From Christensenellaceae bacterium (GTDB lineage: Bacteria; Bacillota; Clostridia; Christensenellales; UBA1750), in contig JAITTC010000053.1 in the NCBI GenBank assembly GCA_031287285.1, positions 1 through 5,933 of the forward strand: 5,933 bases of DNA, read 5' to 3'. The position numbers and the translations under genes were made by a program. Positions within the stretch are counted from its first letter, which is position 1. Every line of letters begins with the position of its first letter. The notes beneath the pieces were generated by a model, which saw only the letters and a program-made list of their open reading frames with translations, ran no database searches and was not told the origin of the DNA. Positions 1 to 5,589 of the stretch are shown one piece after another.

Positions 1-410
1 GGACTTGATTTGGGCAAAACGCGGCTTCCTAAAACCAGCGCGCTCTCGCCTTCGTCCAGCAGCTTGCATAGGCGCAGAATATCCTCCCGGGTATGCTGGC
101 CGTCGCAGTCCGCGGCGACGACGCCCTGCCCGGGGTAGCGCTCGAGGATGAAATTCAGGCCGGTCTTCAGCGCCTGGCCCTTTCCCCTATTCACCGCGTG
201 CCGAAGCACCAGCGCGCCCCTTTCTTCCGCCCTGCAAAACTCCGCTGCATAGCCTTCCCCGCTGCCGTCGTCCACGATGACGACGGCTTCAAAGCCTCCA
301 AGGGCAAAGAGCTCATCGAGCAGGTCCTGCATCGATTCGCTGGGCTGATCGGCCTCTCGCGGGCCCTCCCTGCGCGCCGGCTTATAAGCCGGGATCAATA
401 CAACTGCCAT
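1..410 (-). CDS. Family 2 glycosyltransferase, N-terminal 136 residues (partial)
   Basis: Read from an ATG at 410, the frame is open to the window edge, so the C-terminus is missing. The product starts with the GT-A fold nucleotide-binding strand (VLIPAYKP, residues 4-11) and then has VVIVDDGSG (43-51). A conserved NRGKGQAL segment follows (74-81), then the DxD-type metal/nucleotide-sugar motif DCDGQH (101-106) and LVLGSR (125-130). This order is that of family 2 glycosyltransferases, closest in feel to the dolichyl-phosphate mannose synthase-like branch, which transfers a sugar from a nucleotide donor, often to a lipid phosphate. Donor and acceptor cannot be told. Residues 11-38 are a somewhat long link before the VDDGS strand. 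The start is fixed by an in-frame TGA 12 bases upstream and by GAGGGG (416-421) five bases before the ATG. Membrane segments, if any, would lie in the missing part. Confidence 0.9.
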   Translation of the reverse strand, partial: MAVVLIPAYKPARREGPREADQPSESMQDLLDELFALGGFEAVVIVDDGSGEGYAAEFCRAEERGALVLRHAVNRGKGQALKTGLNFILERYPGQGVVAADCDGQHTREDILRLCKLLDEGESALVLGSRVLPKSS

Positions 411-544
411 GCTTTCCCCTCATTCTTCCCAAATTGCAGCCGGGCCGCCCGCTGGGTTAAGGCCCTTCATCCGCCAGTATATCAAAAACGAAGGGGCCGC
501 GCATCAGGAAATTGTATGGCGGTGATTTTTGGGCGCGTTCATAG

Positions 545-605
545 AAAAACGAAGGGGACTTCGGGCGAAAAACCCAAAGTCCCAGGCTTGGATGCCTTCG
601 TTTTT
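545..605 (-). terminator. Rho-independent terminator after the aldo/keto reductase
   Basis: The inner stem is GGGACTT-c-GGG (555-565) against CCC-a-AAGTCCC (573-583), with a 7-base loop and a single mismatch. On the minus strand it is followed by CTTCG and a TTTTT tract (549-545). An outer arm AAAAACGAAGG/CCTTCGTTTTT (545-555 with 595-605) can extend the structure. That arm overlaps the reductase stop codon, and it would give a T-run on the other strand too, so weak bidirectional action is possible. The terminator should isolate the reductase from the downstream glycosyltransferase gene. Confidence 0.82.
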
Positions 606-1762
606 TACTCTGCCCAGCCGGCCAGCTTCTCGTGGGCCTTTTTCAGCTCCTCGATGATGGCGATTTGCTGGGGGCACTTGGCTTCGCAGGCGCCGCACTC
701 CACGCACTTGGAGGCGTCGGCCCCGCGCCTTGTCATAAACATGTAGCTGCGCTGCGGCTGGGCGAAGTTCTCGAACATGAAGCCCTCGTTATAGCCCGCG
801 AACACGCCGGGGATCGCCACGCCCTGCGGGCAGGGCAGGCAGTATTCGCAGCCCGTGCAGGGCACGGCGGTCAAGGACTCGTAGGTCTTCTTCGCGCTGA
901 GCAGAGCCCGCTTTTCGGCGGCGCTCAGGCAGCCTGCCACGGCGTCCGGCTTTGAGAAGATGGCGATGTTTTCTTTAAGCTGTTCCATGGTGGTCATCCC
1001 GCTCAAAATCGTGCTGACCTGCGGGTAATTCAGCAGGTGGCGAAAGGCCCATTCCACACCGGAGCGCCCGGGAGCGACCTCGTCATAGACCTTTTGCACC
1101 GGCGATGGGGGGACGGCCAGCCCGCCGCCGCGAAGTGGCTCCATGATGACCAGAGCGCTGCCCTTTTCGCCGGCCAGCCGAATGGCTTCCTCGGTGGCTT
1201 CGTGGTCGATATCAACGAGGTTTTGCTGAATTTGGCACATATCCCAGTCGTAATACGAGAGCACATCCTTAAAGCAGGGAAATTGCCCGTGGTACGAGAA
1301 TGCGATGCCGCGAATCAGCCCTTCCGCGCGGAACTTTTCGTATTCCTCAATCACCTTGCGGCGCTTGATCTCATCCCAAAACGGCGCCTGAATGTTGTGG
1401 ATCAGGTACACGTCGATGTAGTCGGTTCTGAGCTTCTTCAGCGTGTTTTCGAGGTTGCGCCTGATGTCGCCCTGCGTGGTCATCACGTTGAAGGGCTGCT
1501 TGGTCGCGATCTTGACCTTTTCGCGCAGGCCGCCCTCGAGCGCCTCGCCAAGAACCTCTTCGCTCGTCTGGTTGTGGTAGCCATAGGCCGTGTCGAAGTA
1601 GTTGATGCCGTTCTGGGCTGCATAGCGGATGAGCTCATAGGCCTTTTCGCGATCCACGATCACCTTGCCCTCCGCGTCCGTCTTGCGGGGCAAACGCATG
1701 CAGCCAAGGCCCAGGGCCGAAACCTCAAAGCCCAGCTTCTTTCCGTACTTGCGCTGATTCAT
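605..1762 (-). CDS. Aldo/keto reductase with C-terminal 2[4Fe-4S] ferredoxin-like domain
   Basis: The 385-residue protein has two parts. Residues 1 to about 290 form an aldo/keto reductase barrel with all four catalytic residues visible: Asp57 and Tyr62 in FDTAYGYH, Lys88 in ATKQP, and His122 in LIHN. The N-terminal LGLGCMRLP is typical of the family. Residues 300-385 carry two cysteine sets: C302-C305-C308-C311 in CTGCEYCLPCPQGV and C353-C356-C359-C363 in CVECGACEAKCP. These resemble ferredoxin-type [4Fe-4S] ligands. Such fused reductases are common in strict anaerobes. They are presumed to be cytoplasmic NAD(P)H- or cluster-linked carbonyl reductases, but the substrate is not known. The ATG at 1762 follows GAGGTG (1773-1778) at a 10-base spacing and a promoter at 1816-1844. 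The gene appears to be a single transcription unit ending in the terminator at 545-605. Confidence 0.93.
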   Translation of the reverse strand: MNQRKYGKKLGFEVSALGLGCMRLPRKTDAEGKVIVDREKAYELIRYAAQNGINYFDTAYGYHNQTSEEVLGEALEGGLREKVKIATKQPFNVMTTQGDIRRNLENTLKKLRTDYIDVYLIHNIQAPFWDEIKRRKVIEEYEKFRAEGLIRGIAFSYHGQFPCFKDVLSYYDWDMCQIQQNLVDIDHEATEEAIRLAGEKGSALVIMEPLRGGGLAVPPSPVQKVYDEVAPGRSGVEWAFRHLLNYPQVSTILSGMTTMEQLKENIAIFSKPDAVAGCLSAAEKRALLSAKKTYESLTAVPCTGCEYCLPCPQGVAIPGVFAGYNEGFMFENFAQPQRSYMFMTRRGADASKCVECGACEAKCPQQIAIIEELKKAHEKLAGWAE

Positions 1763-1815
1763 GCCTTTTCTCCACCTCTTTTGTGTATTTGCAAAACCAT
1801 CGTTTTGTTAAGGGT

Positions 1816-1844
1816 ATTCTAACAGATTAGGCATAAAAATGCAA
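1816..1844 (-). promoter_or_regulatory. Predicted sigma-A promoter of the aldo/keto reductase
   Basis: On the minus strand, TTGCAT (1844-1839) and TAGAAT (1821-1816) are separated by exactly 17 bases. The -10 box matches the consensus at five of six positions and the -35 at three of six. Transcription would begin near 1809, leaving a short leader of about 45 bases. A TGTTA-N9-TAACA dyad (1806-1824) overlaps the -10 box and could bind a repressor. Confidence 0.55.
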
Positions 1845-2062
1845 GCTCTGCGGCGCAGGGAGGCCGCAAGCGAGCAGGCTCGGTTGGTGCCGGCGCTTTA
1901 AGTGAAGGGGTTTTCATTTCTTGGCTAAGCGCCCGGTCATTTTGGGATGACCCTGGCTTTAAGAGGAACCCGGCGGTTGAAAACGCCTCTTGGCCCATTG
2001 GCAACTTGCCTTAAGTCTGCGGGTCTGGGCCGCATCGCCAAGGGCTTTAAGGCTTTTCGCGA

Positions 2063-2091
2063 TTGACTTCCGCGCTCTGGCGCCCTACACT
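2063..2091 (+). promoter_or_regulatory. Predicted sigma-A promoter of the QueG-like/GNAT unit
   Basis: TTGACT (2063-2068) and TACACT (2086-2091) are 17 bases apart; they match consensus at five and four of six positions. It lies 40 bases before the chosen ATG at 2131. This argues against the longer upstream reading frame, whose TTG at 1990 would put the promoter inside the gene. Confidence 0.65.
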
Positions 2092-2130
2092 GGGGAAAAA
2101 TGCAAAAACGCGCAAAAGGGGGCTTCATTT

Positions 2131-2997
2131 ATGCTCCACGCCCTGCAAGAGGCGGCAAATTGCCATGGCGATAGGCTCGCCCTGCTCTCGGCCGACAGAC
2201 TCCCTGACGTTCAGCTCGATTTCGACCGATTCGGCCTGGATACTTCCCCGTTTTTCGACTTTAGCCCAAGAAAAGATCTCGGCTTTTCGGCCCGTTCGCT
2301 CCTCATCGTCGCCTCGCCAAGCAAGGCGGCGACGCTGAAGCTTCATGGCGTGGGCGGCAGCATGAAGGATGTCGCCATCCCGGCCGGCTATGTGGACTTT
2401 GAGAATGCCGAAGAGCGAATTCACGGCTACCTCGGCGCCTTGCTGCACAAAGAGGGCTTTTCCCTTAAAAGCGCGCCTCGCCTGCCGCGCAAGGCCATCG
2501 CGGCGCACGCCGGCCTTGGCCGCTATGGCAGAAACAATACCATCCTGGTCAGCGGCATGGGCAGCTTTCTTACCCTGAATCTATTCTTTTCAGATCTTCC
2601 GGCAGACGGCGCTCTGTTCGAGCCCTTCGCCCGGGCGGAATGCTGCGAAGGCTGCCATCTTTGCATAAAAAACTGCCCAACCGGCGCGCTGAGCGAGCAG
2701 AGCGAATTGGTCGAGATCGGCCGCTGCCTAACCTGGCTCAACGAGCAAGGCGGCGAGTTCCCCGCATGGGTGGAACCCTCCTGGCACAACGCGCTGATCG
2801 GCTGCACGAAGTGCCAGTTTTGCTGCCCGCAAAACAGCCAGTTTTTAAGCGAAATGCTGACGATCGAGCTGGATGAAGCCGAAAGCGAGGCCCTTTTAGG
2901 CGGCAAGGCCTCAGAAGAGCTTTTGAAAAAGCTTGGAATGGACCCCTTCTATGCAGCGGTCTTCCGCAGGAACCTCGCGGCGTTGCGGGGTCAATGA
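2131..2997 (+). CDS. QueG-like 4Fe-4S double-cluster protein (epoxyqueuosine reductase homologue, probably not QueG itself)
   Basis: The product has 288 residues. AGLGRYGRNNTILV (127-140) matches the GLGWIGKNT region of epoxyqueuosine reductases. The first cluster motif is C172-C175-C178-C182-P. The second set is RCLTWLNE (C199) and C225-x2-C228-x3-C232-PQN, matching the QueG pattern RCISYLTxE ... GCxxCQxxCPWN. It differs from real QueG in two ways. The aspartate of the VDTGP segment, proposed as proton donor, aligns by eye with Lys113 in LKSAP. The protein also lacks the C-terminal extension with HEAT-like repeats found in many QueG proteins. A corrinoid or redox role is possible; the substrate is unknown. 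The frame is open back to a TTG at 1990, but ATG 2131 is preferred. It has AAAAGGGGG (2114-2122) eight bases upstream, a promoter at 2063-2091, and family-like sequence begins there. The GNAT gene follows after 41 bases with no terminator between. Confidence 0.85.
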   Translation: MLHALQEAANCHGDRLALLSADRLPDVQLDFDRFGLDTSPFFDFSPRKDLGFSARSLLIVASPSKAATLKLHGVGGSMKDVAIPAGYVDFENAEERIHGYLGALLHKEGFSLKSAPRLPRKAIAAHAGLGRYGRNNTILVSGMGSFLTLNLFFSDLPADGALFEPFARAECCEGCHLCIKNCPTGALSEQSELVEIGRCLTWLNEQGGEFPAWVEPSWHNALIGCTKCQFCCPQNSQFLSEMLTIELDEAESEALLGGKASEELLKKLGMDPFYAAVFRRNLAALRGQ

Positions 2998-3038
2998 AAC
3001 CCGGCTGTAAACTGCCCCAAGAAGGAGAATGAGACGAC

Positions 3039-3536
3039 ATGAATGAACCCGTCTATAGCTGCAAGCCGGCCAGCGAAGCGGAGCTGGCCCGCATCTGGCA
3101 AAAGAGCATCGACGCGCACCCCGGGGATGCCCGCTGGCCGAGCTGGGCCGCCCAATATATCGAGGATAATCGCCGGGGCTTGTGCCAGACCTTCGCCGTC
3201 TTGGCCGATGGGGAACCCATCGGCGAGGGAACGCTGCTGTTTTCGCCAAAATGCGGCGCGGTTGGCGGCAGGCTGGAGCTCGCGGACGGCAAGACCATCG
3301 CGAACGTAAACGCCTTGAGGATCGAGAAGGCCCACGAGGGCAAGGGGCAGATCTCAAAAATGATGCGGCTTATGGAAAAGAGCGCAAAAGAAGCTGGTTT
3401 TCAGGCGCTCAGCATCGGCGTTGAGGCCGCCGAGGCCCGAAATTTAGCCATTTACCTGCACTGGGGCTACGCCCGCTTTGTTTGCTCTGAGTTCGATGGC
3501 GGCGCTTTGGTGCTGTATTACTCCAAAACGCTTTAA
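3039..3536 (+). CDS. GNAT-family N-acetyltransferase
   Basis: The 165-residue product is one GNAT domain, which transfers acetyl from acetyl-CoA to an amine. Strands β2-β3 are seen in TFAVLADGEPIGEGTLLF (51-68). Motif A is NALRIEKAHEGKGQISKMM (91-109), where EGKGQIS forms the acetyl-CoA pyrophosphate loop. Motif B is visible as EARNLAIYLHWGY (132-144). The C-terminal VLYYSKTL is typical of a widespread small Bacillota subgroup with no assigned substrate. The ATG has AAGGAG (3022-3027) 11 bases upstream, a little long. The gene follows the QueG-like gene by 41 bases and probably shares its promoter. It ends 12 bases from the convergent tyrA stop, with no clear terminator hairpin in that gap. 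Confidence 0.92.
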   Translation: MNEPVYSCKPASEAELARIWQKSIDAHPGDARWPSWAAQYIEDNRRGLCQTFAVLADGEPIGEGTLLFSPKCGAVGGRLELADGKTIANVNALRIEKAHEGKGQISKMMRLMEKSAKEAGFQALSIGVEAAEARNLAIYLHWGYARFVCSEFDGGALVLYYSKTL

Positions 3537-3548
3537 CCGCGCGCTCGT

Positions 3549-4400
3549 TTAAAGTTCGGCGATTTTGCGCTTGTTTTCGTTCGCCCTGCTCAAAAAGCCC
3601 TCGACGAATTCGCCGTCCTGGGCCTTGAGCGCGGCCGAAAAGGCGGCGAGGCGATCGGTGAGCACGTCCAGGTGCGGGGTGATGTTTTCGGCGTTGCCGA
3701 GCAGCAGCTCGCGCCATAGCCCGGCGTCTATGCGCGCCACCCGCGTGCAGTCGCGAAAAGCGCCCGCCGTGTGCGCAAGGCTTAGGCCCTGGGGGTAGTC
3801 TTCAACCAAGGCCGCGGCCGCGATGTGCATCAGGTCGCTGGAATAGCCGATGATGAGGTCGTGCGCGGCCGCGTCGTTCACCACGACGCGCCCGGCGCCG
3901 ACATGGGCCGAAAGCTCCTTTAGCATCGAAAGAGCTCCCTCGTCTGCGGGCTCAGGCGGCACCAAAAGAAAGCCCGTGCCCTTAAACAGCGCGCCATCCG
4001 CATTCGAAAAGCCGCCGACTTCCTTGCCGGCCATCGGGTGCAGCCCCACATAGCGGGCATGCTTTGGCAGATGCTTCGCGGCGAAGCGCAGCATCTCGCT
4101 CTTCACGCCGCAGATTTCAGAAACCACAGCCCCTGGCTTTAAATGCGGGAAGCAGCGCAGCATATTCTCAAAAATGCCGCTGGGCGCGGAGCAGAACAGA
4201 ACAAGGTCGGCTTCTTTTGCGGCTTCTTCCGGCGAGGAAGCCCTCTTGTCGATCGCCCCGCTTGCCAAGGCGGATTGCAGTGCTTCCTCATCCAAATCAT
4301 AACCCACGCGCTCGCCGCCTCTGAAGCCCTTCAGGGCGTAGGCCAGCGAGCCCCCCATGAGCCCAAGGCCCAAAATCGCCGTTTGGAATCGATTCGCCAA
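3549..4400 (-). CDS. tyrA: Prephenate dehydrogenase (TyrA), single-domain form
   Basis: This enzyme oxidatively decarboxylates prephenate to 4-hydroxyphenylpyruvate with NAD(P)+, the committed step to tyrosine, in the cytoplasm. The 283-residue product begins with a Rossmann dinucleotide fold: ILGLGLMGGSLA (9-20), and an acidic residue at the end of β2 in GYDLD (33-37). Family motifs follow: EICGVKSEM (95-103), GLHPMAGKE (119-127, with the expected catalytic His121), AHDLIIGYSSDLMH (179-192), AGAFRDCTRVA (212-222) and LWRELLLGN (228-236). It stops after the helical dimerisation domain, with no ACT domain and no fused chorismate mutase. Feedback control by tyrosine through an ACT domain is therefore not expected. 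An arogenate specificity cannot be excluded. The start is TTG at 4400, chosen from the Shine-Dalgarno and the immediate Rossmann motif. No other aromatic amino-acid gene is nearby. Confidence 0.94.
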   Translation of the reverse strand: MANRFQTAILGLGLMGGSLAYALKGFRGGERVGYDLDEEALQSALASGAIDKRASSPEEAAKEADLVLFCSAPSGIFENMLRCFPHLKPGAVVSEICGVKSEMLRFAAKHLPKHARYVGLHPMAGKEVGGFSNADGALFKGTGFLLVPPEPADEGALSMLKELSAHVGAGRVVVNDAAAHDLIIGYSSDLMHIAAAALVEDYPQGLSLAHTAGAFRDCTRVARIDAGLWRELLLGNAENITPHLDVLTDRLAAFSAALKAQDGEFVEGFLSRANENKRKIAEL

Positions 4401-4408
4401 TGGCTTCG

Positions 4409-4414
4409 CCCCTC
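4409..4414 (-). promoter_or_regulatory. Ribosome binding site fixing the TTG start of tyrA
   Basis: GAGGGG on the minus strand lies eight bases before the TTG at 4400. There is no in-frame ATG between this site and the GxGLMGGS nucleotide-binding loop, so TTG is the only sensible start. Confidence 0.75.
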
Positions 4415-4437
4415 TTTCCCCGTAAGCGTTTGAAAGC

Positions 4438-4466
4438 AGTATATGCCGGCAGGCAGCGCTTCACAA
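4438..4466 (-). promoter_or_regulatory. Predicted sigma-A promoter of tyrA
   Basis: On the minus strand TTGTGA (4466-4461) is followed after 17 bases by TATACT (4443-4438); these match consensus at four and five of six positions. Its -35 box lies inside the 4454-4472 dyad, so a protein bound there would be expected to block tyrA transcription. Confidence 0.62.
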
Positions 4467-4472
4467 GCGCTG
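4454..4472. promoter_or_regulatory. Perfect dyad between divergent promoters, candidate operator
   Basis: CAGCGCTT-CAC-AAGCGCTG is a perfect inverted repeat with 8-base arms and a 3-base centre. It covers the tyrA -35 box and ends five bases before the HAD-gene -35 box. Predicted start sites (near 4431 and 4512) place it outside both transcripts. It is therefore more likely a protein-binding DNA site than an RNA hairpin. No regulator gene is in the window. Confidence 0.5.
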
Positions 4473-4477
4473 GCACT

Positions 4478-4505
4478 TTGACTTTACAAGGATTTATGCT
4501 ATGCT
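4478..4505 (+). promoter_or_regulatory. Predicted extended -10 promoter of the HAD phosphatase gene
   Basis: TTGACT (4478-4483) and TATGCT (4500-4505) are 16 bases apart. TGC directly before the -10 box gives an extended -10 element. The -10 region is a short tandem repeat (TATGC TATGC TATGG, 4495-4509), so the exact register is uncertain. AAAGGAG (4527-4533) lies eight bases before the ATG. Confidence 0.6.
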
Positions 4506-4541
4506 ATGGCTTAGCGAAACGACAAAAAAGGAGCCAAAACC

Positions 4542-5399
4542 ATGCCATATCCTCAGCTGCCTGGCGACTTGGACCTGAATAACAGCGTTTTCATCTCGGA
4601 TATAGACGGTACCCTTCTGAATTCCCAAGGCTTGATTTCGGACTTCACCCATCAAACCCTGCGGGAGCTCATGCAAAGAGGGCTGCGGTTCACCGTCGCC
4701 ACGGCGCGCAGCTTCCTCTCGGCAAAGCCCGCGCTCAAGGGGCTCGCGCTTTCAAGCCTTGCGGTTACGCACAACGGCGTGCACATCGTGGAGCCCAAAA
4801 GCGGCGAGATCATCGATGGATCTTGCTTTACCCCCCGCCAATACGAGGTCGTAGACGCGCTTTTTCGCCGCCACGGCATTGATTTCGTGGTTTATTCCAT
4901 CCTTGAGGGCCGCGAGCGCGTGAGCTTCTTGAGCACGGCGCACAACCAGACGATCGAGCATTACACCATCCGCCAAAAGGGCGATCCCCGCCTTCGCATC
5001 GTTGACGACCGAGCCTCGCTCTTCGACGGCGAAGTCTTTTATATTTCCTGCCTGCTAGAGCCGGAATTGCTCGCCCCTCTTTTTGAGGAAGTCCCTAAAA
5101 TCGCGGGGCTTCGCGCGAGCTTCATGCCCGATACCTACCGCCCCTCGTATCATTGGCTCGAGATCATGCCCGCGGAGGCCACGAAAGAAAGCGGCACGCT
5201 TCGCGTGAAGGAGCTACTCGGCGCCAAGTATTTGGTTTGCTTTGGCGATAATTTAAACGATGTGGGCATGCTGCGCGCAGCAGACATCGGCGTCGCGGTT
5301 GAAAACGCCCAGCCGGAGGCCAAGGCCGCCGCGAAGATCGTCGCGCTCTCTAACGATGAGGACGGCGTGGCACGCTTTTTGCTTGATCTGTTTGGCTGA
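4542..5399 (+). CDS. Cof-type HAD-IIB family phosphatase
   Basis: The 285-residue product is a cytoplasmic haloacid dehalogenase-type hydrolase, which removes phosphate through a phospho-aspartate. All four HAD motifs are visible. Motif I is DIDGTLL (Asp20 nucleophile, Asp22 acid/base). Motif II is TVATARS (Thr54). Motif III is Lys215 in EATKESG. Motif IV is FGDNLNDVGML (234-244, Asp236 and Asp240 for magnesium). The roughly 110-residue insert between motifs II and III is the C2B cap that defines subclass IIB, and the C-terminal ADIGVAVENA is standard for the Cof group. Members act on sugar phosphates, flavin or cofactor phosphates; the cap does not reveal which. It has a good promoter and Shine-Dalgarno and is divergent from tyrA. 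It stops five bases from the convergent decayed frame at 5405, with no clear terminator. Confidence 0.92.
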   Translation: MPYPQLPGDLDLNNSVFISDIDGTLLNSQGLISDFTHQTLRELMQRGLRFTVATARSFLSAKPALKGLALSSLAVTHNGVHIVEPKSGEIIDGSCFTPRQYEVVDALFRRHGIDFVVYSILEGRERVSFLSTAHNQTIEHYTIRQKGDPRLRIVDDRASLFDGEVFYISCLLEPELLAPLFEEVPKIAGLRASFMPDTYRPSYHWLEIMPAEATKESGTLRVKELLGAKYLVCFGDNLNDVGMLRAADIGVAVENAQPEAKAAAKIVALSNDEDGVARFLLDLFG

Positions 5400-5404
5400 A
5401 GCGC

Positions 5405-5589
5405 CTAGAGCTCGATTTCTTCGCCAGGCTCCACGTGGAGCTGATTGGGCGCCGCACAGCGCGTGGCTTCGCTCGAGGATCCTATTGAAAAAAGCTATCC
5501 CCCGCAAAGGAGGGCGTAATCAAGCCTTCTCGCGGCGAAACCCGCCATCTGGGCGGTCGCCAAAGTGCCGCCCGAGCAATAGATCGGAA
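5405..5589 (-). pseudogene. Decayed 3' end of an unrecognised gene, interrupted by an amber codon
   Basis: One minus-strand frame reads like protein over about 60 codons with G/C-rich third positions: PIYCSGGTLATAQMAGFAA, then RRLDYALLCGG, a TAG at 5495-5497, then LFSIGSSSEATRCAAP and NQLHVEPGEEIEL before a final TAG (5405-5407). The second half looks like a natural acidic C-terminus. The two halves stay in frame on both sides of the amber codon. No start codon with a ribosome site was found, and upstream the frame runs into the repeat array and a TAA at 5702-5704. The simplest reading is a gene remnant whose 5' part was lost or replaced by the repeats, with a nonsense mutation. The family was not recognised. 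It could also be a chance open frame. Confidence 0.42.

Larger units (their letters stand above)
1763..2130. other. 368-bp gene-free spacer with three stem-loops in a row
   Basis: No credible coding frame was found between the reductase and the QueG-like gene. Besides the two outward promoters, the middle holds three predicted hairpins. The first has outer arms GGCGCTT/AAGCGCC (1892-1898, 1927-1933) around inner arms AAGTGAA/TTCATTT (1900-1906, 1913-1919, one G-T pair). The second is GGTCAT/ATGACC (1935-1940, 1947-1952) with a 6-base loop. The third is AAGAGG/CCTCTT (1961-1966, 1986-1991) enclosing AACC-CGGC-GGTT. None has a T-tract, so they are not simple terminators. The octamer GCTTTAAG recurs at about 1896, 1957 and 2044. 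No known RNA family was recognised. Confidence 0.5.

Noticed and set aside
93..746. Long plus-strand open frame of 217 codons
   Set aside because: It runs antisense over the glycosyltransferase start, the terminator and the reductase end, and its product has no family motif.
1037..1822. Plus-strand open frame of 261 codons
   Set aside because: It is the antisense shadow of the aldo/keto reductase, whose catalytic and cluster motifs are clear on the minus strand.
1819..2128. Two small minus-strand frames (61 and 63 codons) in the 368-bp spacer
   Set aside because: Their products have no recognisable motif, and they cross the predicted stem-loops and promoters.
1990..2130. 47-codon N-terminal extension of the QueG-like gene from TTG 1990
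   Set aside because: There is no ribosome site at 1990, a good promoter lies inside the extension, and ATG 2131 has a strong ribosome site.
3537..3548. Terminator between the convergent GNAT and tyrA genes
   Set aside because: The AAACG/CGTTT arms around the gap are only five pairs with a long loop and no usable T-tract.
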